The notes beneath the pieces are model-generated. The model did no database searches, was not told the DNA's origin, and saw nothing but the letters and a program-made list of their open reading frames with translations. The position numbers and the translations under genes were made by a program. A stretch of DNA of 64,000 nt from Pararobbsia alpina (GTDB lineage Bacteria; Pseudomonadota; Gammaproteobacteria; Burkholderiales; Burkholderiaceae), in NCBI RefSeq assembly GCF_902859895.1, contig NZ_CADIKM010000010.1, positions 1 to 64,000 of the forward strand, given 5' to 3'. This document shows, in pieces, positions 39,004 to 50,982 of this stretch (position 1 is the first letter of the stretch; each line of letters begins with the position of its first letter).

Positions 39004-40848
39004 ATGGACTTCTCTTTCGCGGAGCTTCTCACGAAGCGGTCGATGCCCCAAAACTCACCAACGCGCGCTTTAACCCGTTTCAGCGCTGCGATGCTGGCGG
39101 CCTTTACTCTGATGGTTTCCGGCGCGCAGGCGCAGCAACCCTCGAGCGATCCGGACGACGACGCCGTGGCGAGCTCCGTCGTCAGCAATGTCACGGCCAA
39201 TGACGAGAAGGACCTGCCGGACGTCCCGCTTACGGGAGAGATCCTGTTCCAGGTGCTGGCCGCGGAAATCGCGCTGCAACGCGGCGAACCGGCGCCCGCC
39301 TACCAGACTTATATTGCCCTCGCGCGCTCGACAAAAGACCCTCGCATGGCACGCCGCGCGGCCGAGATCGCCTTGCGCGCGCAGAGCCCGGCGGACGCGC
39401 TGACGGCCGCCCGGCTCTGGCATGAATATTCGCCGAGTTCGAATTCCGCCGCGCAGCTTTCCGCGTCGCTGCTCGTGCTCAACGGCAAGCTCGACGAAGC
39501 CCGGCCGCTGCTTGCGGCCCAGCTCGCGGCAGTGCCCGAAGAGCAGCGCACGAGCGCGATCGTTTCGCTGCAATTGCTGATTTCGCGCGGCCCCGATCGC
39601 GAGGGCGGCCTCAAGCTGCTGCAGAACCTGCTGCAAAACGATATGACGCGGCCCGAGACGCCGCTCGTTATCGCGCGCCAGCAATTGATCGCCGGCGACC
39701 CGGTCGGCGCGCGCCAGTCGCTCGAACAATCGCTCAAGCTCAAGCCCGATTTCGCGCCGGCTGCCTTGTTGCTTGCCCAGATCGGTCCGGATGAACGCAA
39801 GGAGGCGATTGCGCTGATGGAAAAGGCGGTGGCCGCCGCCCCGACCTCGCGTGACCTGCGCACGACGCTTGCCCAGCTCTATCTCGGCGACGAGCAGATC
39901 GACAATGCGCGCAAGCAATTCGAGGCCATGCGCAAGAATGATCCGAACGATCTCGCCCCCCTGCTTGCACTCGCGCTGATCGACCTTCAGCAGAAGCAAT
40001 ACGACCAGGCGAGCACCTATCTCCAGCAATACGCGGTGGCTGCTGAGAAGCAGGGCACCTCGTTGCGCGTCGATGCGGGCCAGGCCTACATCTACCTTGC
40101 TGAAATCGAGATCAGCCGGAAGGACTTCGCAGCTGCGGAAAAATGGCTCGACAAGGTCAGCGAGAACAGCCCGGAGTTCGTCACCGCCCGCATCACGCGC
40201 GCCCAGGTCGTGGCCCAGCAGGGCGACATCGACGGCGCCCGCAAGGTGCTCGCGGCCTTGCAGCCGCTAGCACCGAGCCCACGCGACGAGGCCGCAATCG
40301 CACGCGCCGATGCCGGCATCCTGTTCGACGCCAAGCGCTACGCTGAGTCGCGTGCGCGGCTCGATGGCGCGGTCGCCGAGTTTCCGAATGATCCGGACCT
40401 GCTATACGACCGTGCGATGTCCGAGGAAAAGCTCGCCGACTGGCCCGCGATGGAAGCCGATCTGCGCAAGCTGATCAGCATGCAGCCGAACAATCCGAAC
40501 GCCTACAATGCGCTCGGCTATTCGCTCGCCGATCGCAATGAGCGACTTGCCGAAGCAGAGACGCTCGTCGAAAAGGCGACCGCGCTGTCGCCTCGCGATG
40601 CCTTCATCATGGACAGCCTCGGATGGGTCAAGTACCGCCAGGGCGACAAGGACCAGGCGATCACCCTGTTGCGGCGCGCGTACCAGATCCAGCCGAATGC
40701 CGAGATCGGCGCTCACCTCGGCGAAGTGCTCTGGGTCGCGGGGCATCAGGACGAGGCGCGCCAGGCCTGGAGCGAAGCACTCAAGCTCGAGCCGGGCAAC
40801 GACACCGTGCTTGGTACGCTCAAGCGCCTCGACGTTCCGTCACCCTGA
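39004..40848 (+). CDS. Exported tetratricopeptide-repeat protein
   Basis: The protein has a signal peptide (LTRFSAAMLAAFTLMVSGAQA, cut before QQPSS) and about ten TPR-like units from residue 80 on, such as AYNALGYSLADRNERLAEAE and FIMDSLGWVKYRQGDKDQAI near the C-terminus. The TPR-lolB-ispE order is conserved in Burkholderiales and suggests a cell-envelope assembly role, possibly with the LolB lipoprotein pathway. The start is uncertain: ATG 39004 gives a longer N-terminus, ATG 39043 (MPQNSPTRAL) a more normal signal peptide. Confidence 0.85.
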   Translation: MDFSFAELLTKRSMPQNSPTRALTRFSAAMLAAFTLMVSGAQAQQPSSDPDDDAVASSVVSNVTANDEKDLPDVPLTGEILFQVLAAEIALQRGEPAPAYQTYIALARSTKDPRMARRAAEIALRAQSPADALTAARLWHEYSPSSNSAAQLSASLLVLNGKLDEARPLLAAQLAAVPEEQRTSAIVSLQLLISRGPDREGGLKLLQNLLQNDMTRPETPLVIARQQLIAGDPVGARQSLEQSLKLKPDFAPAALLLAQIGPDERKEAIALMEKAVAAAPTSRDLRTTLAQLYLGDEQIDNARKQFEAMRKNDPNDLAPLLALALIDLQQKQYDQASTYLQQYAVAAEKQGTSLRVDAGQAYIYLAEIEISRKDFAAAEKWLDKVSENSPEFVTARITRAQVVAQQGDIDGARKVLAALQPLAPSPRDEAAIARADAGILFDAKRYAESRARLDGAVAEFPNDPDLLYDRAMSEEKLADWPAMEADLRKLISMQPNNPNAYNALGYSLADRNERLAEAETLVEKATALSPRDAFIMDSLGWVKYRQGDKDQAITLLRRAYQIQPNAEIGAHLGEVLWVAGHQDEARQAWSEALKLEPGNDTVLGTLKRLDVPSP

Positions 40849-40849
40849 T

Positions 40850-41440
40850 ATGCGCGCGCTCCCATTCCACGCCGCGCTTTCGGCAGCGGCGCTCGCGCTG
40901 CTGCTGAGCGCCTGCGCGCCGACACAGGTGCGGCCGCCTTCGGCTGAACAGACCGCCGCGACCGCGCGCACACAGGTCGACTACGATGGTCGTTTTGCCA
41001 TCAAGTACAACGATCAGAACGGTACCGAGCGCAACGCCTACGGCAATTTCACCTGGCATCAGCAAGGCGACACGATCAATATCGAACTCAAGAGCCCGCT
41101 CGGGCAAACCCTTGCGATCATCGAGTCCGCACCGTCGAGCGCCACGCTCCAGTTGCCGAACAAGCCGCCGCAGTTCGCCGCGAAAGTCGACGACCTGATG
41201 CGTGATGCGCTCGGTTTCTCGCTGCCGGTCTCAGGGCTGCGCTACTGGCTCGAGCCAGCGCCCGCGCCAGACTCGAAGGCGACTATCGAGACCGATCCGC
41301 ACAACGGACGCATCAAGCAGCTGGAGCAGGACGGGTGGACCGTCGACTATTACGAATACACGCCCGAGAACAACGTGAAACGGATGAATCTCTCGCATGA
41401 GAATCCACCGCTTGCGATCCGGCTGGTACTCGACCGCTGA
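40850..41440 (+). CDS. lolB: Outer-membrane lipoprotein insertion receptor LolB
   Basis: The 196-residue lipoprotein has a lipobox LSAC at the end of its signal sequence and the LolB beta-barrel features (DYDGRFAIKYNDQNG, LKSPLGQTLAIIE, FSLPVSGLRYWLEP). LolB receives lipoproteins from LolA and inserts them into the outer membrane. Its ATG lies 1 base after the TPR gene's stop codon, so the two are co-transcribed; ispE follows. Confidence 0.93.
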   Translation: MRALPFHAALSAAALALLLSACAPTQVRPPSAEQTAATARTQVDYDGRFAIKYNDQNGTERNAYGNFTWHQQGDTINIELKSPLGQTLAIIESAPSSATLQLPNKPPQFAAKVDDLMRDALGFSLPVSGLRYWLEPAPAPDSKATIETDPHNGRIKQLEQDGWTVDYYEYTPENNVKRMNLSHENPPLAIRLVLDR

Positions 41441-41587
41441 CCCGGCGCGCATCGGGCAACGACCGGGCGCGCTGATGGCTCTGGTTTGGCGCTCGACGCG
41501 CCCTTGCCTGGCTCCTGGTTCCTTGCCTTCGGCCCTGCATCCCTGAGACGCTTTTTTCCGCTCCCACGAACACGCTTCATCGATCCC

Positions 41588-42472
41588 GTGACAACTGCAT
41601 ATAGCGCGACGCTGCGCGACTGCCCAGCCCCCGCGAAACTCAACCTGTTCCTGCACATCACGGGCCGCCGTCCCGACGGCTACCATACGCTGCAGACCGT
41701 GTTCCAGCTCGTCGACTGGGGCGATGTCCTTCATTTCGGCCGCCGCGACGACGGCGAGATCCGGCGTGTCAGCGAGCTCGCGAACGTGCCGGCCGATACC
41801 GACCTCACCGTGCGTGCCGCGCGCCTGCTGCAGGCGCATACGGGCACGCGCTACGGCGTCGACATCGAGATCGACAAACACCTGCCGATGGGCGGCGGCA
41901 TCGGCGGCGGCAGCTCCGACGCCGCGACCACGCTGCTCGCACTGAATCGCCTTTGGCAGACCAGCGTGCCGCGCGCCGAATTGCAGCAAATCGCCCTCAA
42001 GCTTGGCGCCGATGTGCCGTTCTTCATCTTTGGACAAAACGCATTTGCGAGCGGAGTCGGTGAAGATCTTGAAGCGGTCGAATTGCCCTCACGGCACTTC
42101 CTCGTGGTTACACCGAATGCACATGTTCCGACTGCGGAAATTTTTTCGGATCCGGAATTGACACGTTCCAGTCAAGCCGTCACAATGACGGACTTTCTTG
42201 CACAGAACGCCAGCACGAAGGGATGGCCAGACAGTTTCGGCCGGAACGACATGCAAAACGTGGTTGCAAAAAAGTACGAAGAAGTTGCGAAAGTGCTCGA
42301 TTGGTTGGATATAATCGCGGCCTCGCGCATGACGGGTTCCGGGGCGTGTGTGTTCGCAGCGTTTCCCAGCCAGGCAGCAGCACTCGATGCGCAAGCGAGA
42401 GTGCCGGCCGGATGGAAAAGCGCAGTAACCGCAAGTCTGCAGCGTCATCCGCTGTTCAACTTCGCGTCATAG
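41588..42472 (+). CDS. ispE: 4-diphosphocytidyl-2-C-methyl-D-erythritol kinase
   Basis: The 294-residue GHMP kinase carries out the fourth step of the MEP isoprenoid pathway. The N-terminal [21 protein letters not shown] (Lys and catalytic region), the ATP loop [18 protein letters not shown] near residue 97 and the C-terminal [12 protein letters not shown] motif are clear. No in-frame ATG precedes the conserved region, so the GTG at 41588 is chosen. tRNA-Gln and prs follow, the usual order. Confidence 0.95.
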   Translation: MTTAYSATLRDCPAPAKLNLFLHITGRRPDGYHTLQTVFQLVDWGDVLHFGRRDDGEIRRVSELANVPADTDLTVRAARLLQAHTGTRYGVDIEIDKHLPMGGGIGGGSSDAATTLLALNRLWQTSVPRAELQQIALKLGADVPFFIFGQNAFASGVGEDLEAVELPSRHFLVVTPNAHVPTAEIFSDPELTRSSQAVTMTDFLAQNASTKGWPDSFGRNDMQNVVAKKYEEVAKVLDWLDIIAASRMTGSGACVFAAFPSQAAALDAQARVPAGWKSAVTASLQRHPLFNFAS

Positions 42473-42522
42473 AGTTTGCGTTGTCGGGTCGCCTACGTGC
42501 CCGGCAATCTACAGGTTAGTGT

Positions 42523-42599
42523 AGGGGAGTCGCCAAGTTGGTTAAGGCACCGGATTTTGATTCCGGCATCCGAAGGTTCGAGTCCTTCCTCCCCTGCCA
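42523..42599 (+). tRNA. tRNA-Gln (anticodon TTG)
   Basis: A 77-base cloverleaf: acceptor arm AGGGGAG pairs with CTCCCCT, the anticodon stem CCGGA/TCCGG encloses a TTTTGAT loop giving TTG, the T arm is GAAGG-TTCGAGT-CCTTC, and CCA is encoded at the end. It lies between ispE and prs. Confidence 0.97.
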
Positions 42600-42667
42600 A
42601 ATATCTCGCTTTTTGCCAGAGATTGCGTCCAAGTGCCCTGCGCTGGGCGCTCATTTGCAGGTATACG

Positions 42668-43627
42668 ATGAGTAGCGACGGTCTGATGGTTTTCACTGGC
42701 AATGCCAATCCAGGGCTTGCACAGGAAGTAACCCACACTCTCGGTATCCCGCTCGGCAAGGCAATGGTCAGCCGTTTCTCCGACGGCGAGATCCAGGTCG
42801 AAATCCAGGAAAACGTGCGCGGCAAGGATGTCTTTGTGCTGCAATCCACCTGTGCGCCGACCAATGACACCTTGATGGAACTGATGATCATGGTCGATGC
42901 GCTCAAGCGCGCATCAGCCGGCAGGATCACCGCGGCGATTCCGTATTTCGGCTATGCACGCCAGGACCGCCGTCCGCGTTCGGCACGTGTCGCCATTTCG
43001 GCCAAGGTCGTGGCGAACATGCTGCAGATCGCCGGGGTCGACCGGATCATCACGATGGATCTGCATGCCGACCAGATCCAGGGTTTCTTCGACATTCCCG
43101 TCGACAATATTTACGCAACGCCGATCCTGCTGCAGGACCTGCGCAAGCAGAATTACGAGAATCTGCTGGTCGTCTCACCGGATATCGGCGGTGTGGTTCG
43201 TGCACGAGCGCTCGCGAAGCAGCTCAACACGGATCTCGCGATCATCGACAAGCGGCGCCCGAAGGCGAACGTTGCCGAAGTCATGAATATCATCGGCGAT
43301 GTTTCGGGCCGGGCCTGCGTGATCATGGACGATATGGTCGATACCGCGGGTACGCTGTGCAAGGCCGCGCAGGTGCTCAAGGAACGCGGCGCCGTGACGG
43401 TATTCGCCTACGCGACGCACCCGGTGCTCTCGGGCGGCGCGGCTGCCCGGATCGCGGCGTCGGAACTCGACGAACTCGTCGTGACCGATACCATTCCGCT
43501 GCGCGAGGAAGCGCTCCAGTGTTCCAAGATCCGTTCGCTGTCGAGCGCACCTCTGCTTGCGGAAACGTTCAAGCGGATCCGCCGCGGCGAGTCGGTGATG
43601 TCGCTGTTCGCGGAACAAGGTTTCTGA
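42668..43627 (+). CDS. prs: Ribose-phosphate pyrophosphokinase
   Basis: The 319-residue enzyme makes PRPP from ribose 5-phosphate and ATP for nucleotide, histidine and tryptophan synthesis. Diagnostic segments are [51 protein letters not shown] and the PRPP loop [12 protein letters not shown]. Full length. Two stem-loops downstream separate it from rplY. Confidence 0.98.
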   Translation: MSSDGLMVFTGNANPGLAQEVTHTLGIPLGKAMVSRFSDGEIQVEIQENVRGKDVFVLQSTCAPTNDTLMELMIMVDALKRASAGRITAAIPYFGYARQDRRPRSARVAISAKVVANMLQIAGVDRIITMDLHADQIQGFFDIPVDNIYATPILLQDLRKQNYENLLVVSPDIGGVVRARALAKQLNTDLAIIDKRRPKANVAEVMNIIGDVSGRACVIMDDMVDTAGTLCKAAQVLKERGAVTVFAYATHPVLSGGAAARIAASELDELVVTDTIPLREEALQCSKIRSLSSAPLLAETFKRIRRGESVMSLFAEQGF

Positions 43628-43678
43628 GGCTTGTTCAGGGTTGTTGGACAAGTGTTGTTGAAGGTGAAGTGAGAATTT

Positions 43679-43700
43679 CCCGATACGCGTCCGTATCGGG
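43679..43700 (+). terminator. Hairpin downstream of prs
   Basis: CCCGATACG and CGTATCGGG form a perfect 9-bp stem with a four-base loop. It is the first of two hairpins in the prs-rplY gap and lacks its own T run. Confidence 0.55.
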
Positions 43701-43706
43701 AGTCGG

Positions 43707-43738
43707 AGCGACGCATACGGCGTCGCTTTCGTTATTTT
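43707..43738 (+). terminator. Intrinsic terminator between prs and rplY
   Basis: AGCGACG and CGTCGCT pair across a seven-base loop and are followed by TTCGTTATTTTT, the usual shape of a rho-independent terminator. Confidence 0.7.
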
Positions 43739-43801
43739 TGAAACTGGACTCATCGAGTCCTAATCCACTATCTGGTCGCGGATAGTTTTTGGAGAAACCC
43801 C

Positions 43802-44425
43802 ATGAAAGTCGTCGCTTTCGAGCGCAGTTTGCAGGGAACGGGTGCGAGCCGCCGCCTGCGCAATTCGGGCAAGACCCCGGCCATCGTTTACGGTGCCTCG
43901 GCTGAACCCCAATTGATCGAGCTGGATCACAACGCACTGTTTCACGCGCTCAAGAAGGAAGCCTTCCATTCGTCGATTCTCGACCTGGAAATCGCCGGCA
44001 AGACCGAACCCGTGCTGCTGCGCGACGTTCAGTACCACCCGTGGAAACAGATCATCCTGCACGTGGACTTCCAGCGTGTCGACCCGACGAAGAAGCTGCA
44101 CACCAAGGTGCCGCTGCACTTCATGAACCAGGAAAGCTCGAAGGCCGTGAAGTTCGGCGGTGCGGTGCTGACCCACGTCATGAACGAAGTCGACGTCGCC
44201 TGCCTGCCGGGCAACCTGCCGGAATTCATCGAAGTCGACCTGTCCGCAGTCGAAATCGGCAAGTCGCTGCACGTGAAGGACCTGACGCTGCCGAACGGCG
44301 TCGAGCTGTCCCAGCATCTGGAACAGGAAAACCCGGTGTTCCTGTCGGTCACCGTGCCGGCTGCCGTGATTTCCGAGGAAGGCGAAGCTGCCGCTCCGGC
44401 CGAAGGCGCCGCACCGGCTGCCTGA
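43802..44425 (+). CDS. rplY: 50S ribosomal protein L25/general stress protein Ctc
   Basis: The 207-residue bL25 of the long Ctc type binds 5S rRNA. The N-terminal L25 domain ([24 protein letters not shown]-like [14 protein letters not shown]) is followed by the C-terminal TL5 domain ([20 protein letters not shown]) and an Ala/Glu-rich tail. It is followed by a strong terminator and then pth. Confidence 0.96.
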   Translation: MKVVAFERSLQGTGASRRLRNSGKTPAIVYGASAEPQLIELDHNALFHALKKEAFHSSILDLEIAGKTEPVLLRDVQYHPWKQIILHVDFQRVDPTKKLHTKVPLHFMNQESSKAVKFGGAVLTHVMNEVDVACLPGNLPEFIEVDLSAVEIGKSLHVKDLTLPNGVELSQHLEQENPVFLSVTVPAAVISEEGEAAAPAEGAAPAA

Positions 44426-44556
44426 GTCCGGCAACGAGATGGAATGCGCGGCACCAAGATGCCGTGCATTCTGTTTCCGCGCACCCGTGCAGCGATGCTC
44501 TGGCGCGCAACGCCCAATGCTATGCTCTCGATCCGTTTCGCGACGGTCGAACTGAT

Positions 44557-44588
44557 CCGCCGCGGCGTATTGCCCGGCGGTTTTTTTT
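44557..44588 (+). terminator. Intrinsic terminator after rplY
   Basis: CCGCCG pairs with CGGCGG across a 12-base loop and is followed directly by eight T. A second T-run follows a few bases later, before the pth start. Confidence 0.8.
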
Positions 44589-44621
44589 CGCGTTTTTTTT
44601 CGCTCTTCGACTTCGCATTCC

Positions 44622-45209
44622 ATGATCAAGCTGATCGTCGGTCTCGGCAATCCGGGCGCGGAATACGCGGCGACGCGCCACAATGCGGGCTTCTGGTTTG
44701 TCGACCTGCTCGCGCGTGAAGCCGGTGCGACGCTGCGCAGCGAATCACGCTTCCACGGGTATGCCGCAAAAGCGCGCCTGCATGGCGAAGAGATCTGGCT
44801 GCTGCAGCCGCAGACCTTTATGAACCGCTCGGGGCTGTCAGTCGTCTCGCTCGCGCGTTTTCATAAGATCCTGCCTGACGAGATCGTCGTCGTGCACGAC
44901 GAGATGGATCTGCCGCCCGGTGTCGCGAAGCTCAAGCTCGGTGGTGGCAGCGGCGGGCACAATGGCCTCAAGGACATCAGCGCGCACCTGACGACGCCGC
45001 AGTACTACCGTTTGCGTATCGGCGTGGGCCATCCGCGCGACCTGATTCCTGGCGGCGGCAAGCCCGACGTGATCAATTTCGTGTTGAAACCTCCGCGCAA
45101 GGAAGAACAGGAAACGATCGACGCCGCTCTCGAACGCGCGAGCGCTGTGATGCCGATGGTCATCAAGGGCGAAGTCGAGCGCGCGATGATGCAGTTGCAC
45201 CGGCAGTAA
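44622..45209 (+). CDS. pth: Peptidyl-tRNA hydrolase
   Basis: The 195-residue Pth recycles peptidyl-tRNAs dropped by the ribosome. Conserved positions include the catalytic His in [11 protein letters not shown], the Asp in [11 protein letters not shown], the Asn in [10 protein letters not shown] and the [13 protein letters not shown] loop. Length and start are normal. It follows rplY as in most beta-proteobacteria. Confidence 0.97.
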   Translation: MIKLIVGLGNPGAEYAATRHNAGFWFVDLLAREAGATLRSESRFHGYAAKARLHGEEIWLLQPQTFMNRSGLSVVSLARFHKILPDEIVVVHDEMDLPPGVAKLKLGGGSGGHNGLKDISAHLTTPQYYRLRIGVGHPRDLIPGGGKPDVINFVLKPPRKEEQETIDAALERASAVMPMVIKGEVERAMMQLHRQ

Positions 45210-45349
45210 TGAAGTGGGCGTAGTTCGGACGCGTTATCGGGTCGCGTTGTACAGTCGATAGCACCCGTGCTGAACCGTGGCACGGGCGGCATTGTCCAGC
45301 GCCCACGCAGTACCGTCACCACCAGGCAGCATCCCTACCGCAGAACATC

Positions 45350-46426
45350 ATGAGCCGATTCTGGAGCGACATCGTCCACCGCCTGATTCCGTACACGCCG
45401 GGCGAACAACCGGTGCTCGCGCACCCCGTCAAGCTGAACACGAACGAGAACCCGTACGGCCCGTCGCCGCGCGTGCTCGAGGCGATCAAGGCGGAGCTCG
45501 GCGATCATGCGGACGCGCTGCGCCGCTATCCCGATCCGACCGCGCGCACGCTGTGTGAGACCATCGCACGGCACCTCGGGGTGCGGGCGGGCCAGGTCTT
45601 CGTCGGCAACGGCTCGGACGAAGTGCTCGCCCATGTGTTCCAGGGCTTGCTGCGCCACGCGCACCCGATCCTGTTCGCGGATATCACCTACAGTTTCTAT
45701 CCGACGTATGCGCGGCTGTTCGAGATCGACTATCGGCTCATTCCGCTCGAGGCGGACTTCTCACTCGATGTCGATGCCTATCGCCAGCCGAACGGCGGCA
45801 TCCTCATCGCGAACCCGAACGCGCCGACCGGCCGCGCATTGTCGCTGAAGTCACTCGAACGGCTGCTCGATGCGAATCCGGATTCGGTCGTCGTCATCGA
45901 TGAAGCCTACGTGGATTTCGGCGCGGAGTCGGCGGTCGGCTTGATCGACCGGTATCCGCAATTGCTGGTCGTGCAGACCTTGTCGAAGTCGCGTTCGCTC
46001 GCGGGCATGCGGGTCGGATATGCGATCGGGCATCGCGATCTGATCGACGCCTTGACGCGGGTCAAGGACAGCTTCAATTCCTACCCGTTGGACCGGCTTG
46101 CCCAGGTCGGCGCGATTGCGGCTATCGAGGATGTCGCCTGGTTCGACAAGACGCGGCAGGCCGTCATGGCAAGCCGCGAGACGCTGAGCGCGCAGCTTGA
46201 GGCACTCGGTTTTCGCGTGCTGCCGTCGGCCGCGAATTTCGTCTTCGCGACCCATCCCGATGAGGATGCGGGCGCGATCGCCGCGGCCCTGCGTGAGCGT
46301 GAAATATTTGTCCGGCATTTTCGCCTGCCGCGGATCGAGCAATTCCTGCGAATCTCGATCGGGACGGATGCCGAATGCGCGGCGCTGGTCACCGCATTGA
46401 AGGAACGAGCCAGGGTGACGGAATAG
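45350..46426 (+). CDS. hisC: Histidinol-phosphate aminotransferase
   Basis: The 358-residue fold-type I PLP enzyme has [17 protein letters not shown] at the N-terminus, [12 protein letters not shown] in the middle, the PLP lysine in [16 protein letters not shown] and the C-terminal RISIGT segment, matching HisC. It stands apart from any histidine operon in this window, so it may be a second copy; some Burkholderiaceae carry more than one. The alternative is an aromatic aminotransferase of the same family. Confidence 0.92.
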   Translation: MSRFWSDIVHRLIPYTPGEQPVLAHPVKLNTNENPYGPSPRVLEAIKAELGDHADALRRYPDPTARTLCETIARHLGVRAGQVFVGNGSDEVLAHVFQGLLRHAHPILFADITYSFYPTYARLFEIDYRLIPLEADFSLDVDAYRQPNGGILIANPNAPTGRALSLKSLERLLDANPDSVVVIDEAYVDFGAESAVGLIDRYPQLLVVQTLSKSRSLAGMRVGYAIGHRDLIDALTRVKDSFNSYPLDRLAQVGAIAAIEDVAWFDKTRQAVMASRETLSAQLEALGFRVLPSAANFVFATHPDEDAGAIAAALREREIFVRHFRLPRIEQFLRISIGTDAECAALVTALKERARVTE

Positions 46427-46532
46427 CGGGTCGGCTTGCGGGTCTCAGTGAGGAATAATAATCGCGCCTGGTCGTCCGCTCGAGCCGATGCGCTGTTTCG
46501 AAAAAACGCGAGATGCGGCTGTGCGGGTTCGG

Positions 46533-48033
<1,501 letters not shown>

Positions 48034-48187
48034 GACGAATTCCTTCGAGAGCCTCGGATTATGCCCGATGAGCTATGCACGGTGCTGCTCACGATACCCG
48101 CCTGCCCCCTGGACCCTCGCGGAGACCGCCTCTGTTAAGATTCGCGTTCACCGACCCGACGCCCTGACGGGTGCCGACCTTCCCGCC

Positions 48188-49510
48188 ATGTTCAGCTTTT
48201 TCAAACGTTTCAAGTCCGGCTCGAAATCTTCGAGCGAGGCATCCTCGACAACGCCCGAACCGGCTCCCGAGACGCCGGAAGAATCGCCAGCAGCGCCTGT
48301 GCCCCCCGCTCGGGCATTCGCGCCGCATGCTCCAGCGTCGTCCGCAACTGCTTCGGTCTCCTCGCCGGCCCATGCTATGCCGGCGCCGGCACGCACGGAT
48401 GCGGACCGGCCCGGACAGACGCCGAACCGAGGTGCTGATTTCGGTACGCCGGCTCCGGGGTCCGCTCCGGCATCGACTCCCGCAGCCGCGTCCATCCCGG
48501 CCACGCCCCCCGTTCAGCCTCGCGCGGCTTTTGCCGCCGCGCCGGTTGCCCGCGAAGCCGTGGAAATCGAGGAAACCATCGTCATTCCCCCGCCTCCGGT
48601 CGAGCCCGAGGCGAAAACATCGTGGCTCGCACGGCTGCGCAGTGGACTGTCCAAGACCAGTTCAAGCCTGAGCGCCCTGTTTGTCGGCGTGAAGATCGAC
48701 GAGGCGCTCTACGAGGAACTCGAAGCCGCCCTGCTGATGGCCGACGCCGGTATCGAGGCCACCCAGTATCTGCTCGACGCGCTCCACGAAAAAGTGCGCG
48801 CCGAACGCCTGACCGACGGCGCGCAAGTCAAGGCCGCGTTGCGCACGCTGCTCGTCGAATTGCTCAAGCCGCTCGAACGCTCGATGGTGCTCGGCCGCGC
48901 CGAGCCGCTGGTCATCATGATCGCGGGCGTCAACGGCGCGGGCAAGACAACCAGCATCGGCAAGCTCGCCAAACACCTGCAGGGCTTTGACCAGACTGTT
49001 TTGCTCGCCGCGGGCGACACGTTCCGCGCAGCAGCGCGCGAACAGCTCGCGATCTGGGGCGAACGCAACAAGGTGACCGTCGTCTCGCAGGAAGGCTGCG
49101 ATCCGGCCGCGGTGATTTTCGACGCGGTCGGCGCTGCCCGCGCGCGCAAGATCGATGTCGTGATGGCGGATACCGCGGGCCGGCTGCCGACCCAGCTTCA
49201 TCTGATGGAAGAACTCCGGAAGATCAAGCGGGTCATCGGCAAGGCGATGGTCGATGCGCCGCACGAAGTGCTGCTCGTACTCGATGCAAACACGGGCCAG
49301 AATGGCCTCGCGCAGGTCAAGGCATTCGACGATGCGCTCGGTCTGACCGGCCTGATCGTCACGAAACTCGACGGCACCGCGAAGGGCGGCATTCTCGCGG
49401 CCATCGCGCGCCAGCGGCCCGTGCCGGTTTACTTTATCGGCGTCGGCGAAAAGGTCGAAGACCTTCAGCCGTTCTCGGCTGAAGAGTTCTCGGACGCGTT
49501 GCTCGGCTAA
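48188..49510 (+). CDS. ftsY: Signal recognition particle receptor FtsY
   Basis: The 440-residue GTPase docks SRP-ribosome complexes at the membrane. It has a short basic N-terminus (MFSFFKRFKSGSK), an Ala/Pro-rich acidic A domain (to about residue 135), an N domain and a G domain. The G domain has [20 protein letters not shown], the DTAGRLPTQLHLMEEL motif, TKLDGTAKGG and GVGEKVEDLQPF. It diverges from rsmD. Confidence 0.97.
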   Translation: MFSFFKRFKSGSKSSSEASSTTPEPAPETPEESPAAPVPPARAFAPHAPASSATASVSSPAHAMPAPARTDADRPGQTPNRGADFGTPAPGSAPASTPAAASIPATPPVQPRAAFAAAPVAREAVEIEETIVIPPPPVEPEAKTSWLARLRSGLSKTSSSLSALFVGVKIDEALYEELEAALLMADAGIEATQYLLDALHEKVRAERLTDGAQVKAALRTLLVELLKPLERSMVLGRAEPLVIMIAGVNGAGKTTSIGKLAKHLQGFDQTVLLAAGDTFRAAAREQLAIWGERNKVTVVSQEGCDPAAVIFDAVGAARARKIDVVMADTAGRLPTQLHLMEELRKIKRVIGKAMVDAPHEVLLVLDANTGQNGLAQVKAFDDALGLTGLIVTKLDGTAKGGILAAIARQRPVPVYFIGVGEKVEDLQPFSAEEFSDALLG

Positions 49511-49522
49511 TGGCGCTTTCAC

Positions 49523-50152
49523 TCATGGCAACAACGACGCCGCGATCGACCACATGACGATGCCAATCACGCCGTCGAGTATCCGCCACGAGATATCACG
49601 CTCGAACACGGGCCGCAACAGCTGTGCGCCGAACCCCAGCGTGAAGAACCACACCACCGACGCACTCATCGCCCCGAACGCGAAATAGACATCGCCGGGC
49701 CAGCCGTTGCGCGCACCGATCGCACCGAGCAGTACGACGGTATCGAGATAGACGTGCGGATTGAGCAGCGACAGCGCGAGCACGGTCAACACTGTCGTGC
49801 GTACGCTCGCGCCTTCAACGGCGCTTGCGTCGAGGTGTCCGGCGCCCCGCCATGCGGCAACAAACGCACGCAGGCCGTAGAGAAACAGGAACACCGCGCC
49901 GAACCATCTGACAATGGTCAGAAGCAGGGGCGAATGCTGGATCAACACCCCCATCCCTCCGACCCCGAGCGCGATCAATGTCATGTCGATCGCCGCGCAG
50001 ATCGACACGATCAGCAGCACATGCCGCCTCATGAGCCCCTGCTTGAGCACATAGGCGTTCTGCGCGCCAATCGCGACGATCAGGCTCGCGCCCAATCCGA
50101 AGCCTGACGCATACGTCGCCAGCGCCTGATAGGACGCGAACGCCTGCGCCAT
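49523..50152 (-). CDS. LysE/ArgO family amino-acid exporter
   Basis: The 209-residue protein has six hydrophobic segments and the family signature GASLIVAIGAQNAYVLKQGL plus LLNPHVYLDTVVLLGAIG, typical of LysE/ArgO exporters of lysine or arginine. Its ATG overlaps the stop of the preceding hydrolase gene by one base. The frame extends upstream into that gene, but the family start is MAQAFASYQ at 50152. It ends 12 bases from convergent ftsY. Confidence 0.9.
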   Translation of the reverse strand: MAQAFASYQALATYASGFGLGASLIVAIGAQNAYVLKQGLMRRHVLLIVSICAAIDMTLIALGVGGMGVLIQHSPLLLTIVRWFGAVFLFLYGLRAFVAAWRGAGHLDASAVEGASVRTTVLTVLALSLLNPHVYLDTVVLLGAIGARNGWPGDVYFAFGAMSASVVWFFTLGFGAQLLRPVFERDISWRILDGVIGIVMWSIAASLLP

Positions 50153-50850
50153 CAGCGAGCGCGGACCTGAAGCTCGCCGACGCCCGCGACGCCGCCCTCG
50201 AGCAGTTGCCCGCGCTGCACCGGACCGACACCCGACGGCGTGCCGCTGAAAATCAGGTCGCCGGCCTTGAGCTCGAAGAACCGCGACAGATAGGCGATGG
50301 TCTCGGCGACCGACCAGATCAGCTCGTCGAGGTTGCCACGCTGCGCCTGCTTGCCGTCCACGTCGAGCCAGATCGCACCGCTCGTCGGATGTCCAATGTC
50401 TGCCGCCCGGTGGATCGGCCCGATCGGCGCGCTGCCATCGAAACCCTTGGCGACATCCCACGGACGACCCGCCTTCTTCGCCTCGGCCTGGCGGTCGCGG
50501 CGCGTCATGTCGAGGCCGACCGCATAACCGAATACATGTTCGAGCGCCTGCTCCACGGCGATGTTCGAACCGCCCTTGCCGAGTGCGACGACCAGCTCGA
50601 TCTCGTGATGCACGTCTTCGCTTTCAGCCGGGTAGGGGAATTCTCCAACCGTTCCCTCGGGGATCGAGATGATCGCATCGGCTGGCTTGGCGAAGAAGAA
50701 CGGCGGCTCTCGATTCGGGTCCCCGCCCATTTCGCGCGCATGCGCCTCATAGTTGCGGCCGACGCAATAAATCCTGCGCACCGGGAATTGTTCGGCCGCG
50801 CCCGCGACCGGCACCGACGCGACAGGCGCCGGTGGGAAAACGTAAGTCAT
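50152..50850 (-). CDS. Fumarylacetoacetate hydrolase family protein
   Basis: The 232-residue FAH-fold hydrolase begins its catalytic domain with [18 protein letters not shown], has metal-ligand acidic residues in [16 protein letters not shown] and ends with [19 protein letters not shown]. This size and pattern fit fumarylpyruvate or acylpyruvate hydrolases of aromatic degradation. It is translationally coupled to a LysE-type exporter gene, an arrangement with no obvious pathway link. It diverges from nasT. Confidence 0.9.
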   Translation of the reverse strand: MTYVFPPAPVASVPVAGAAEQFPVRRIYCVGRNYEAHAREMGGDPNREPPFFFAKPADAIISIPEGTVGEFPYPAESEDVHHEIELVVALGKGGSNIAVEQALEHVFGYAVGLDMTRRDRQAEAKKAGRPWDVAKGFDGSAPIGPIHRAADIGHPTSGAIWLDVDGKQAQRGNLDELIWSVAETIAYLSRFFELKAGDLIFSGTPSGVGPVQRGQLLEGGVAGVGELQVRAR

Positions 50851-50982
50851 GAAACCTCCGAAAGGAAAGACCAGACGGCCTTGAATCCAGCTGCTATGTT
50901 ACAGTCCACGCCGCCGGCCTGCCCCGCCCGGGTACGAGCGCTGGTGTGGAACTTGCACAGCACACGTTCGTCCGCCCGAGCC